Source of the DNA: Shewanella sp. TC10
GTDB lineage: Bacteria; Pseudomonadota; Gammaproteobacteria; Enterobacterales; Shewanellaceae
Assembly: GCF_009663145.1 (NCBI RefSeq)
Contig: NZ_VKHR01000055.1
Span: 1-36,863 of the forward strand
DNA length: 36,863 nt
Direction of reading: 5' to 3'
The notes beneath the pieces were generated by a model, which worked only from the letters and a program-made list of their open reading frames with translations, did no database searches and was not told the origin of the DNA. Below, piece after piece: positions 16,737 to 24,269 of this stretch. A program made the position numbers and the translations under genes. Each line of letters begins with the position of its first letter. Within the stretch, counting starts at the first letter, position 1.

Positions 16737-18671
16737 ATGACCGTTCTTCTTATGACTCCACCTATGACTCAGCTAAATACGCCCTACCCGGCAACGGCGT
16801 ATTTAACTGGCTTCTTGCGCTCTAGAGGTTATGAGGCGGTGCAGCGAGATCCAGCGATTGAGCTTTTTTTAGAAATGATGACAGCGCCTGCACTTGAGAT
16901 TATTCGTCAGCATGTAGAAGAAAACTACCAACACTTTGAAGATGATGAACTACCAGAAGTTATTTTTAACTTTTTAGCTGAGTTTGACCGTTATCATCTC
17001 ACCGTTGAGCCTGCTATTCGCTTTTTACAGGGCAAAGATCCTAGCCTTGCTATGCGCATTAACTCGCGTCGTTTTTTACCTGAAGGGCCTGCATTTGACG
17101 CTATATCGCAAATGGAAGCTGTTTCAGGAGACGTGTTGCAAGCCGCTTTTGGTAATCTTGGTGTGCAAGACAAAGCAAAATACTTAGCCACCCTATTTAT
17201 CAATGATTTATCAAGTGTGATCACCCAAGGCGTTGATCCTTACTTTGAAGTCAGCCGTTATGGCGAACAGTTAGCTGCGGCTAATCCAAGCTTTGATAAT
17301 CTGTACGATACCTTGATGGGCGAGCCTAGCTTCAGCTCTGATATTTTGGAGCAATTAGTCGAGCATTATCTTGAAGAAACTCAGCCAAGCGTTGTTGCGC
17401 TGACTGTGCCTTTTCCTGGCAATATGCTCGGCGCATTACGTATTGCGCAAACCTGTAAAAGTATTAACCCAGAGCTTCCTATCGTCATTGGGGGTGGGTT
17501 TATCAATACTGAGCTTCGTGCGCTGAAAGATCCTCGGGTATTTGAGTTCATTGACTTTATTTGTCTAGATGACGGCGAGCGTCCGTTAATCACCCTACTT
17601 GAATACTTTCAAGGTGAGCGCGAGATAGACGATTTAGTCCGTACTTACTTTCTTGCAGAGGATGAAGACGGTCAGCCTTACGTCCACTTTAATGAAAACA
17701 AAGAGCTGCACGATATACCGCAAACTGATGTTGGTGCGCCTATATACGATGGTCTGCCATTAGGCGAGTACTTATCTTTATGTGAAATGCTTAACCCTAT
17801 GCATCGCATTTGGAGTGATGGCCGCTGGAACAAGCTAACCATTGCCCATGGTTGTTACTGGCGCAAATGTAGCTTTTGCGATGTCAGCTTAGATTATATC
17901 GACCGTTACGACGCCGCAGGCGCTGACGTATTAGTTGATAGAATCGAGCAATTAATTGAAGAAACTGGAGAAACTGGGTTTCATTTTGTTGATGAAGCAT
18001 TGCCACCCAAGGTGCTCTTTTCATTAGCAAAGCGCTTAATCGAACGTAACGTGGTAATTAGTTGGTGGGGCAACATTCGTTTTGAAAGAACATTTAGCCA
18101 AGCACGCTGCCAATTACTCGCAGATTCTGGCTGTATTGCCGTCAGTGGTGGACTTGAAGTCGCATCAGATCGTTTACTTAAACTGATGAAAAAAGGCGTG
18201 AGCGTTGAACGTGTAGCTCATGTCACTAAAGCTTTCAGTGATGCAGGCATCTTAGTACACGCCTACTTGATGTATGGTTTCCCGACACAAACAGAGCAAG
18301 AAACCATTGACTCCCTTGAAATGGTGCGCCAGATGATGGCACAAGGCTGTTTCCAATCGGCTTACTGGCATCGCTTTGTCGCAACAGTGCATAGTCCAAT
18401 CGGCATGAATCCAGAGGAGTTCGGAATTACTCTCGCTGAGCGCCCTGATATCATGTTTGCAGAAAACGACGTGGACTTTACCGATCCAACGGGTACGGAC
18501 CATCAGATGTTAGGTGAAGGGCTTAGAAAGGCAATTTATAACTATATGCACGGCATTGGTTTTGAACAGCCGATGAGTTTTTGGTTTAACCAAAAAGTCA
18601 CTCCAACAAAAATGAAACCAGATTTAATTTTAACTGCAATTAATAACTTTATAGCCAGTAACGAAGAATAG
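16737..18671 (+). CDS. Radical SAM protein with N-terminal B12-binding-like domain
   Basis: This encodes 644 residues. Residues about 1-300 hold a start strand (LLMTPPMTQLNTPYPATAYLTGFL) and a Rossmann-like segment (VALTVPFPGNM, then IGGGFINTEL near 250) typical of B12-binding radical SAM proteins. The DxHxxG cobalt ligand motif is not visible, so cobalamin binding is uncertain. The [4Fe-4S] site is C373-x4-C378-x2-C381 in 'HGCYWRKCSFCD'. The first gap is four residues instead of the classical three, a variant I know from one branch of B12-type enzymes. 'GETGFHFVDEALPP' and 'GGLEVASDRLLKLMKKGV' are further radical SAM blocks. AAAGG lies 6 nt before the ATG. It stands alone, so its substrate is unknown. 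Confidence 0.82.
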   Translation: MTVLLMTPPMTQLNTPYPATAYLTGFLRSRGYEAVQRDPAIELFLEMMTAPALEIIRQHVEENYQHFEDDELPEVIFNFLAEFDRYHLTVEPAIRFLQGKDPSLAMRINSRRFLPEGPAFDAISQMEAVSGDVLQAAFGNLGVQDKAKYLATLFINDLSSVITQGVDPYFEVSRYGEQLAAANPSFDNLYDTLMGEPSFSSDILEQLVEHYLEETQPSVVALTVPFPGNMLGALRIAQTCKSINPELPIVIGGGFINTELRALKDPRVFEFIDFICLDDGERPLITLLEYFQGEREIDDLVRTYFLAEDEDGQPYVHFNENKELHDIPQTDVGAPIYDGLPLGEYLSLCEMLNPMHRIWSDGRWNKLTIAHGCYWRKCSFCDVSLDYIDRYDAAGADVLVDRIEQLIEETGETGFHFVDEALPPKVLFSLAKRLIERNVVISWWGNIRFERTFSQARCQLLADSGCIAVSGGLEVASDRLLKLMKKGVSVERVAHVTKAFSDAGILVHAYLMYGFPTQTEQETIDSLEMVRQMMAQGCFQSAYWHRFVATVHSPIGMNPEEFGITLAERPDIMFAENDVDFTDPTGTDHQMLGEGLRKAIYNYMHGIGFEQPMSFWFNQKVTPTKMKPDLILTAINNFIASNEE

Positions 18672-18691
18672 TTAACTCAACAAGAAAACAA

Positions 18692-18715
18692 ACAGAGCCT
18701 GAATATGTGCTCTGT
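18692..18715. terminator. Bidirectional terminator between convergent genes
   Basis: ACAGAGC/GCTCTGT stem with T-rich sequence on both sides, between the convergent radical SAM and LysR genes. Confidence 0.6.
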
Positions 18716-18744
18716 TGGTTTCACTTTTCAAAAAAACGTTAGAA

Positions 18745-19623
18745 TCAATCAAGTAAACTCACAAGCCACTTTTGCAATGGATCGTCATTGTATCTGGGAT
18801 GCCACGCTGCAATCACATCAAAGCTATCTGGTGACTCTTCAAGCTCAATAGTGACAACATCTAACCCTTTGATCGCTCTAGACGGTAAAAACGCAATTGA
18901 GTCTGTTGTATTAAGATACATTGGCACAATAGAAAAACACGGAGCTGACACCACTACATTGCGTTTTAAGCCAAAAGTTGAGAACCATTCATCGATTGAA
19001 CCTTTAAAATTAGGCCTTGATGGAGAAGCGATAATGGTTGGAAATTCAGCCACCTCAGCTAATGTTGGCGTTAATTGGGCTATCGATGAATGGGTCGATG
19101 TCACGCAAACATGATGCTCTTCAAATAATTTAACGACCTTGTAGCTCTCAGGAATATAGTCAGGAAATGCCACCGCTAAGTTAACTTTGCCGCTTTCCAT
19201 CAACTCATGTAGTTTATCTAATTCGAAATCTCGAATGATCAGCTTTAAATTTGGAGCTTGTTGTCTTATTTTGGCAATTAAACTAGGTAAGATAATTTGT
19301 TGAGCATAATCTGTCGCAGCAATAACGAAAGTGCCTTTGGCCTTCTCTGGTGAAAAGTCTTTAGCTGACAATAACGAGTTAAAATCTATAAGCAGTCTAT
19401 CTACGCCTACAGCGAGTTCTTCCGCAAATGGAGTTGGCACAAAGCCATTGGTCTTTCTCACAAATAGTCTGTCATCAAACACGTCTCGTAGTTTTTTCAA
19501 ATGCTCGCTTACTGCTTGCTGAGTTAACCCCAGCTGATTTGCAGCTTTAGAAGCGTTCTCTTCACGAATTAATGCCTGAAACACTCTAAGTTGTTTCATA
19601 TCTAAACGGTCTAATTTACTCAT
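18745..19623 (-). CDS. LysR-family transcriptional regulator
   Basis: This encodes 292 residues from ATG 19623 (MSKLDRLDMKQLRVF), where the conserved domain begins. An upstream in-frame start at 19701 would add 26 unusual residues and is less likely. The helix-turn-helix is 'NASKAANQLGLTQQAVSEHLKKLR'. The effector domain follows with 'FVIAATDYAQQIILPSLIAKI'. It is divergent from a short-chain dehydrogenase gene, with 147 bp between them and a palindrome in the gap. It probably regulates that gene. Confidence 0.87.
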   Translation of the reverse strand: MSKLDRLDMKQLRVFQALIREENASKAANQLGLTQQAVSEHLKKLRDVFDDRLFVRKTNGFVPTPFAEELAVGVDRLLIDFNSLLSAKDFSPEKAKGTFVIAATDYAQQIILPSLIAKIRQQAPNLKLIIRDFELDKLHELMESGKVNLAVAFPDYIPESYKVVKLFEEHHVCVTSTHSSIAQLTPTLAEVAEFPTIIASPSRPNFKGSIDEWFSTFGLKRNVVVSAPCFSIVPMYLNTTDSIAFLPSRAIKGLDVVTIELEESPDSFDVIAAWHPRYNDDPLQKWLVSLLD

Positions 19624-19690
19624 GCTAACCACTTTCAAAGCTTGATAATGGTAGCAGTCTAACACTTCACAATAAAAAATTGTAACACCT

Positions 19691-19705
19691 ACAAATAACA
19701 TTTGT
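19691..19705. promoter_or_regulatory. Palindrome in the LysR/SDR divergent promoter
   Basis: ACAAAT-AAC-ATTTGT, a perfect 6-bp inverted repeat, lies midway between the two divergent genes. It is a candidate operator for the LysR protein. Confidence 0.5.
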
Positions 19706-19770
19706 TTCCGCTTGTTTTGATTCCTGCCTAAGATACATCCATCGAAACAAACACAGGTTAAGGATCAAAT

Positions 19771-20376
19771 ATGAAAACAGTTATTTTAATCGGCGCACTA
19801 GGTAAAATGGGACAGGCTGCACTAACAGGGCTTGGCAATCACAAGGTTATTACCGCAGGTCGTTCGGGCGATGTTGATCATATTGTCGACATCACAGATG
19901 AACAGTCAATTGAGTCACTTTACGAAAAAGTAGGCCACTTTGATGCTGTAGTGAATACTGTCGGGTTTTGTGAATATGAAACCTTTGAGGCAATGACTGA
20001 GTCTCAATGGTTAACAACCATAATGAGCAAAATGATGGGACAAATTAACTTAGTCCGAATTGGTCAGAAATATATTGCTGATGGCGGCTCATTTACGCTT
20101 ATCAGTGGCATATTAAACATGAAGCCAATTCCGTTTGCCATTGCAGATGCGACCACTAGCGGCGCCATAGACACTTTCGTAAAATGTGTTGCCCATGAGA
20201 TGCCAAGAAATACCCGTATTAATGTGGTAAACCCAACCGTGTTAGCTGAGGCGTGGGAAGTGTACGGTGAAATGATGCCAGGGTTTGAACCCGTACCAGG
20301 AAGATTAGTCGGTAAAGCTTTTGAGCGTTCAGTAGATGGTTTCATCAATGGTGAAGTTATCATCGTAGACGCCTAG
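19771..20376 (+). CDS. Short-chain dehydrogenase/reductase, small form
   Basis: This encodes 201 residues, short for the SDR family (about 250). The cofactor loop GxxGxxG is at 8-14 (GALGKMG), and 'DAVVNTVGF' is the NNAG-like strand. Serine of the active site is probably in 'FTLISGI'. The YxxxK catalytic pair is altered: where Tyr is expected the sequence reads 'PFAIADATTSGAIDTFVK', so Lys may remain but Tyr is missing. Related 200-residue SDR proteins share this feature, so activity may be unusual or lost. AAGGA lies 6 nt before the ATG. Divergent LysR regulator. Confidence 0.82.
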   Translation: MKTVILIGALGKMGQAALTGLGNHKVITAGRSGDVDHIVDITDEQSIESLYEKVGHFDAVVNTVGFCEYETFEAMTESQWLTTIMSKMMGQINLVRIGQKYIADGGSFTLISGILNMKPIPFAIADATTSGAIDTFVKCVAHEMPRNTRINVVNPTVLAEAWEVYGEMMPGFEPVPGRLVGKAFERSVDGFINGEVIIVDA

Positions 20377-20491
20377 TCACTATGAAGTCGGTCTAAAACG
20401 GCAAATGGCTTCTAACGTGCAGTCATAAAAGATGTACCCTTACAATTTTTGAACATAAATAAGCCCCGACTAATATCGAGGCTCATTCTCT

Positions 20492-20898
20492 TGTCGCCAT
20501 ACAATAAAGTTCGAAACTTTACCTAGCTGAAGCCTTGATGTTTACGTTACAACAGATTCATCAAGTAACATTAAAAATAAGACCGAAGTTATCAACTAAC
20601 GAAGTTTAAAGCTGGATCAATCCCCCGTTGGAAATCTTTCGCTTTTCAGAAAATTTCGTCGGGGCTGCTGGGGAGATGCAAGAGGGGTGAGCAGTTTCAC
20701 CCTTCTTGCTCTGCTCTTTACAAAAGAAGGGGCGAAGCGCCACGACTTTGATTTTTTAGATGATAACTTCAAAAGTTGAAACACATTTTGGGGCAAAAGC
20801 TTGTTAAATGCTCCAATGGCTAGTATGAAAAGTTTCAATCTTTAATGTCTCTATTTCACACTTTATTTTTTAGTTTCAGACTTTAATGTACGTCGACA
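20492..20898. mobile_element. 407-bp Tn7-like non-autonomous mini-element
   Basis: Both ends begin TGTCG. The first 27 bases of the left end and of the inverted right end match at 22 positions, including the Tn7-type core ACA(A/T)TAAAGT and GAAACT. The right end carries three such TnsB-like repeats in the same direction. Their CTTTA cores are at 20840, 20861 and 20881, spaced 21 and 20 bp. A 5-bp duplication TCTCT flanks the element (20487-20491 and 20899-20903). The paralogous array at 28697-28720 has the same flank with a single TCTCT, which is the empty site. There is no coding capacity. The interior is a diverged copy of the structured repeat at 5191-5590. Confidence 0.85.
20570..20815. 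repeat. Structured intergenic repeat, copy 2 (inside the mini-element)
   Basis: Aligns with 5191-5590. Shared blocks are AATAAG(A/T)CCGAAGT, AAAGCTGGA(T/G)CAATCCCC and GGCGAAGCGCCACGACTTTG. The hairpin GCAAGAGGGGTGA/TCACCCTTCTTGC (20678-20709) corresponds to the copy-1 stem at 5365-5396, with changed bases that still pair. Confidence 0.65.
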
Positions 20899-21005
20899 TC
20901 TCTTAATAAAAGCATAATGGTACCCGAGGCCAGACTTGAACTGGCACGCCTGATTTTAAAACGACGAGGGATTTTATCTTTCTTCAATTACTCAAATTTT
21001 GGACA

Positions 21006-21036
21006 CAAAAAAGCCCCAACTTTCGTTGAGGCTTTT
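21006..21036 (-). terminator. Array terminator 1
   Basis: AAGCCCCAAC/GTTGAGGCTT stem; on the minus strand GGGGCTTTTTT. It is nearly identical to 28815-28845. Confidence 0.8.
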
Positions 21037-21152
21037 TCGCACCATACTTACGTATGTAAATGATGGTACCCGAGGCCAGACTTGAACTGGCACGCCTGAT
21101 TTTAAATCGACGAGGGATTTTATCTTGCTTCAATTACTCAAATTTCAGGTAT

Positions 21153-21180
21153 AAAAAAGCCCCGACTAATGTCGAGGCTG
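21153..21180 (-). terminator. Array terminator 2
   Basis: GCCCCGAC/GTCGAGGC stem followed on the minus strand by TTTTTT. It is the same sequence as terminator 3. Confidence 0.8.
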
Positions 21181-21278
21181 TTTTATAATGGTACCCGAGG
21201 CCAGACTTGAACTGGCACGCCTGATTTTAAAGCGACGAGGTATTTTATAATTTTTTGAACTTTTAAACTTTTAGATAT

Positions 21279-21306
21279 AAAAAAGCCCCGACTAATGTCG
21301 AGGCTG
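21279..21306 (-). terminator. Array terminator 3, first after tRNA-Leu
   Basis: GCCCCGAC/GTCGAGGC stem with TTTTTT on the minus strand, 9 nt after the mature tRNA end. This is the primary terminator of the single tRNA-Leu gene. Confidence 0.85.
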
Positions 21307-21314
21307 TTTTATAA

Positions 21315-21400
21315 TGGTACCCGAGGCCAGACTTGAACTGGCACGCCTATTAAGCGAGGGATTTTAAATCCCTTGTGTCTACCGATTCCACCACTCGGGC
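21315..21400 (-). tRNA. tRNA-Leu(UAA), single locus
   Basis: 86 nt on the minus strand, starting GCCCGAGTGG and ending in an encoded CCA. The anticodon arm GGGAT-TTAAAAT-CCC gives anticodon UAA. The variable arm is long, as in a class II tRNA. It is identical to the copy at 28872-28957. Confidence 0.96.
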
Positions 21401-21481
21401 AAACTCTGGTAACTCGTCGTAACGCGTTACAAAATTTGATATTCAACGTAGCAATCGGTTGCCGCCGCTGATGTGGTGCAT

Positions 21482-21509
21482 ACTTTACTGATTTTTCAGA
21501 TAGGATCAA
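21482..21509 (-). promoter_or_regulatory. Promoter of the single tRNA-Leu gene
   Basis: On the minus strand TTGATC and TAAAGT are separated by 16 bp, followed by a GC-rich stretch (CAGCGGCGGC). It lies about 80 bp before the tRNA. Confidence 0.55.
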
Positions 21510-21604
21510 TAAAAAAATGAAACTTATTGTTCAAGTGGCCGTTTAACGAGCAAATAGCACGAAAACACGGCGTTAATGCATCAATTACAGCCAAACCAAT
21601 GAAA

Positions 21605-22192
21605 CTAATCTTTTAGAGCTTCGCTTACTCTTAGTTTCAATACTGGTAATAGTTGCTCAGCAAACCAAGGATTCTTTGCTAACCAAATATTATTTCTAGG
21701 GCTTGGATGAGGTAAAGGCATAATTGAACCATGATACTCAGACCAATTTTTAACCGTCTGTGTCAAAGACTGTTTCGACGTTCCCAAATGATAGTCTTGC
21801 GCATACTTACCTATAACAATAGTCAGCTTTAATTGTTTAAGCTCGGCGAGCAATAATGCTCGCCATGTCTGTGCGCAAATGGTTAATGGGGGTAAATCAC
21901 CACTCTTCCCTTTGCCTGGATAACAAAACCCCATAGGCAAAATAGCGACTTGTTTAGGATCATAAAATACCGCTTTATCTATCCCAAGCCATTGACGTAA
22001 CCGTTCGCCACTGGCGTCATCAAATGGCACGCCTGATTGATGCACAGCTAAGCCTGGTGCTTGACCTGCAATCAGTATTTTGGCACTTGAATGAAGTTGC
22101 ACCACTGGATTAACGCCATGAGCCAACTTAGGCTTGCACAGTTGACACTGTTTAACCTTTTCAATCAGAACATTTAATTCTGCTTGGCTCAT
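21605..22192 (-). CDS. Uracil-DNA glycosylase superfamily protein
   Basis: This encodes 195 residues. The motif 'GQAPGLAVHQSGVPFDDASG' (about 43-62) is the water-activating loop region of UDG-like proteins, and 'PLPHPSPRN' (about 155-163) is the DNA-intercalation loop. An N-terminal Cys pair (CQLC) recalls family 4/5 enzymes, but the other two Cys of an iron-sulfur cluster are not obvious. It probably removes uracil or a related damaged base, or belongs to a branch without proven activity. GGGAG lies before the ATG. The LRR-kinase gene is upstream on the same strand, with a 104-bp gap made mostly of short repeats. Confidence 0.82.
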   Translation of the reverse strand: MSQAELNVLIEKVKQCQLCKPKLAHGVNPVVQLHSSAKILIAGQAPGLAVHQSGVPFDDASGERLRQWLGIDKAVFYDPKQVAILPMGFCYPGKGKSGDLPPLTICAQTWRALLLAELKQLKLTIVIGKYAQDYHLGTSKQSLTQTVKNWSEYHGSIMPLPHPSPRNNIWLAKNPWFAEQLLPVLKLRVSEALKD

Positions 22193-22242
22193 TTGGCTCC
22201 CAAGGTGTTAATTACCTGAATAACACCAATTAATCACTATTA

Positions 22243-22312
22243 AAATCAAGTTCTAAACTCGACTAAAGTTTAAAATAGGCTAAGGTTTAAAATCGACTAG
22301 GATTCAAGCTCA
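22243..22312. repeat. Degenerate 16-19 bp tandem repeat
   Basis: Variants of GACTAAAGTTTAAAATAG (e.g. GCTAAGGTTTAAAATC, GACTAGGATTCAAGCTC) run head to tail and reach into the last codons of the LRR-kinase gene. Confidence 0.5.
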
Positions 22313-23661
22313 ATTAAACGCTGACAAATCTCATCAAAACTCGGTCTTAGACTGGTTTGCGCTTGTAAACAGTCTCGTGATAATTCTGATAACGCACTAA
22401 AAAGTGGACTATCAGATTGTTTACCCAACACTTTTTGCTGTTCTAATAAATCATCCAGCATATTACCAAATGCTCTTACCTCAATGCTTTGCATTAGTGT
22501 CGCTTTATGCTGTGTTAACTTGCTTAAATCTGTCGCTGCACCAAAATCACCAAATAGCATATTCGCTTCATCATCAATCATAGTGTTATGGGCGTATATA
22601 TCTCCATGACTGACTTTGTGTTGATGTAAATGGGCTAAGGCGCCCGCCATGCTCAACATGACTTTAACGATATGCAAGATTGAAATATCCATATCATCGG
22701 CAAAAGTATCTCTAGTACAAGTAACAAGTGACGGTGGTAAACCTAAATTGTAAAAGCGCGACGGGATCAACTCCATCACTAAACCTAAATGTTCTGGCTC
22801 TGAAATTTGAGCTAGCACTTTAATCAAATTTGGGTGATGGCCAGCACTTAAGCAGCAATGCAGTTCATCTTTTGGGTAACCGTCTGAAGTAACGGCCCCT
22901 CTAAACATCTTCAGTGCAACAATATCGTTTATATTCGTTTTAGCATCGCTAAGTTGCTTTGTTTGCAACAACTCAGGTTGCGCAGGAGTCCAATAAGCTT
23001 GATAGATAACACCTGAAGCGCCCTGTCCTAATTGTTCCCCCAACTCAAATTCAGCCATTTCAGCATGTAAAAATGCGTCATGACTAACATGATTATCAGT
23101 GACTGGGTTGCCGCTAAATGCAAGCCATGCAAGCTTGGGCATAGATAACAACCAATCAGGCACTTGAGTTAAATTATTGGCTGATATTCTTAATAACTCG
23201 AGCTCTTGGCAGTTCGCCATGGTATCAGGCAGCGAGTTAATCTTATTGCCGGCTAATGCGCATTTCTTTAAACGATGTAACTGCCCGATTGATTGCGGTA
23301 ACTGGGTGATCTGATTATCCGTTAAAATAAGCCAGCGAGTATCAACAGGTAGGCAGTTTTCAGCGACGGTAGATATTTGATTCGCTTTAAAGCCAATCAT
23401 TTCAAGTTTAGGACACTGAGCAATAATGTGAGGAACTTCAGTAAAGCAGTTAAACGACAAAAATAGGATTTTAAGTTCAGTTAGGCATGCAAATTCATCA
23501 GGTAATTGGCTTAAACGATTATTGGATAAATCCAGCACCTCTAAGCTGTCTGCAAACGTTAAAATTTCATGTGGGAATTCAACCAACTGCTCAGCAATTT
23601 GGATACGTTGTAGTTTCTGACCGTTTAATTCACCTGATGTTAATTGAGCTAACGTGTGCAA
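22297..23661 (-). CDS. Leucine-rich-repeat protein kinase
   Basis: This encodes 454 residues from TTG 23661, with GGAAGG about 5 nt upstream. Residues about 37-190 carry six or seven leucine-rich repeats of about 23 residues ('LEVLDLSNNRLSQLPDEF', 'LKILFLSFNCFTEVP'). A eukaryote-like Ser/Thr kinase domain follows from about 205. It has the Gly loop GQGASGVIY (212-220), K251 in 'VALKMF', E266, 'HGDIYAHN' (352-359) with catalytic D354 and N359, and DFG at 372-374. The HRD Arg is Gly, and the Lys usual two residues after the Asp is Tyr356, so catalysis may be altered. There is no signal peptide or membrane helix, so it is probably cytoplasmic. LRR and kinase in one chain recall plant and protist receptors. 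Its partner is unknown. Confidence 0.88.
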   Translation of the reverse strand: MHTLAQLTSGELNGQKLQRIQIAEQLVEFPHEILTFADSLEVLDLSNNRLSQLPDEFACLTELKILFLSFNCFTEVPHIIAQCPKLEMIGFKANQISTVAENCLPVDTRWLILTDNQITQLPQSIGQLHRLKKCALAGNKINSLPDTMANCQELELLRISANNLTQVPDWLLSMPKLAWLAFSGNPVTDNHVSHDAFLHAEMAEFELGEQLGQGASGVIYQAYWTPAQPELLQTKQLSDAKTNINDIVALKMFRGAVTSDGYPKDELHCCLSAGHHPNLIKVLAQISEPEHLGLVMELIPSRFYNLGLPPSLVTCTRDTFADDMDISILHIVKVMLSMAGALAHLHQHKVSHGDIYAHNTMIDDEANMLFGDFGAATDLSKLTQHKATLMQSIEVRAFGNMLDDLLEQQKVLGKQSDSPLFSALSELSRDCLQAQTSLRPSFDEICQRLIELES

Positions 23662-23844
23662 ATGACCTTCCTAAATTTCAATCTGATTTAAATTGCGCAC
23701 ATAATAAGGGATTGGATTAGACAAGTTAAGGCCAGTTATCACTTAAACAGACAAACTCACTTGATGGTATTGATCCTTGTCTTTTAATCCCGAACTAACG
23801 AAAATAATCCAACTATAATCACTTCAAATAAACAAGGCAGTCCA

Positions 23845-24162
23845 ATGAATGAATTAACACCTATTAGCTTTTTCAGTCGATTTGAAGAAGATATTTTATC
23901 TGGCGCAAAAACGATTACCTTGCGGGATGAGGCGGAGTCTCATTTCAAGGTAGGTGAAACCTTGTCTGTCACTACCTTTGAAGATGAGCGTTGGTTCTGC
24001 AATATCAAGGTGTTGTCAGTCACTAAAGTCGCGTTCCATCACTTAACTGAAGACCATGCTGAACAAGAAAACATGTCATTGGAGTTTCTGAAATCATTGA
24101 TTCAGGAAGTTTACCCTGGTGTCGAAGAGTTATTTGAAATCAAGTTCCAGTTGCTAAACTGA
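23845..24162 (+). CDS. yqfB: YqfB, ASCH-domain N4-acetylcytidine amidohydrolase
   Basis: This encodes 105 residues, the length of E. coli YqfB. The ASCH motif is clear: 'ISFFSRFEEDILSGAKTITLRDEAESHFKVGETL' with the Lys, Thr and Glu that the E. coli enzyme uses to hydrolyse N4-acetylcytidine to cytidine and acetate. 'LTEDHAEQENM' also matches. The gene stands alone with AGG upstream of the ATG. The role in nucleoside salvage is taken from the family. Confidence 0.92.
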   Translation: MNELTPISFFSRFEEDILSGAKTITLRDEAESHFKVGETLSVTTFEDERWFCNIKVLSVTKVAFHHLTEDHAEQENMSLEFLKSLIQEVYPGVEELFEIKFQLLN

Positions 24163-24269
24163 TCTTAACATTGAGATTGGTTTTTATTTGCTGATGAAAC
24201 TAAGGCTCAATTAGGATATAACTATCAGTAATTAAAAGAAAAGTAACTAAACGGAAAGGATTGCCGACA

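Larger units (their letters stand above)
20441..21312 (-). repeat. Tandem array of tRNA-Leu 3'-half copies and terminators (locus 1)
   Basis: Downstream of the tRNA-Leu gene, in its direction of transcription, three units follow. Each has the 3' half of tRNA-Leu (21189-21247, 21064-21123, 20918-20977). This half includes the end of the anticodon stem, the T arm, the acceptor strand and CCA. Each half is followed by a GC-rich stem and U-run. A fourth terminator without a tRNA part lies at about 20455-20483. Unit lengths are 126, 125 and 146 bp. The T arm and CCA are identical in all three. The spacer before the variable arm reads GATTTTAAANCGACGAG instead of the true variable loop, so no copy can be a tRNA. 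A 407-bp mini-element (20492-20898) splits the far end. Confidence 0.88.

Noticed and set aside
20918..21247. tRNA-Leu 3'-half copies as additional tRNA genes
   Set aside because: They lack the 5' acceptor strand, D arm and a complete anticodon arm, so they cannot fold as tRNAs.
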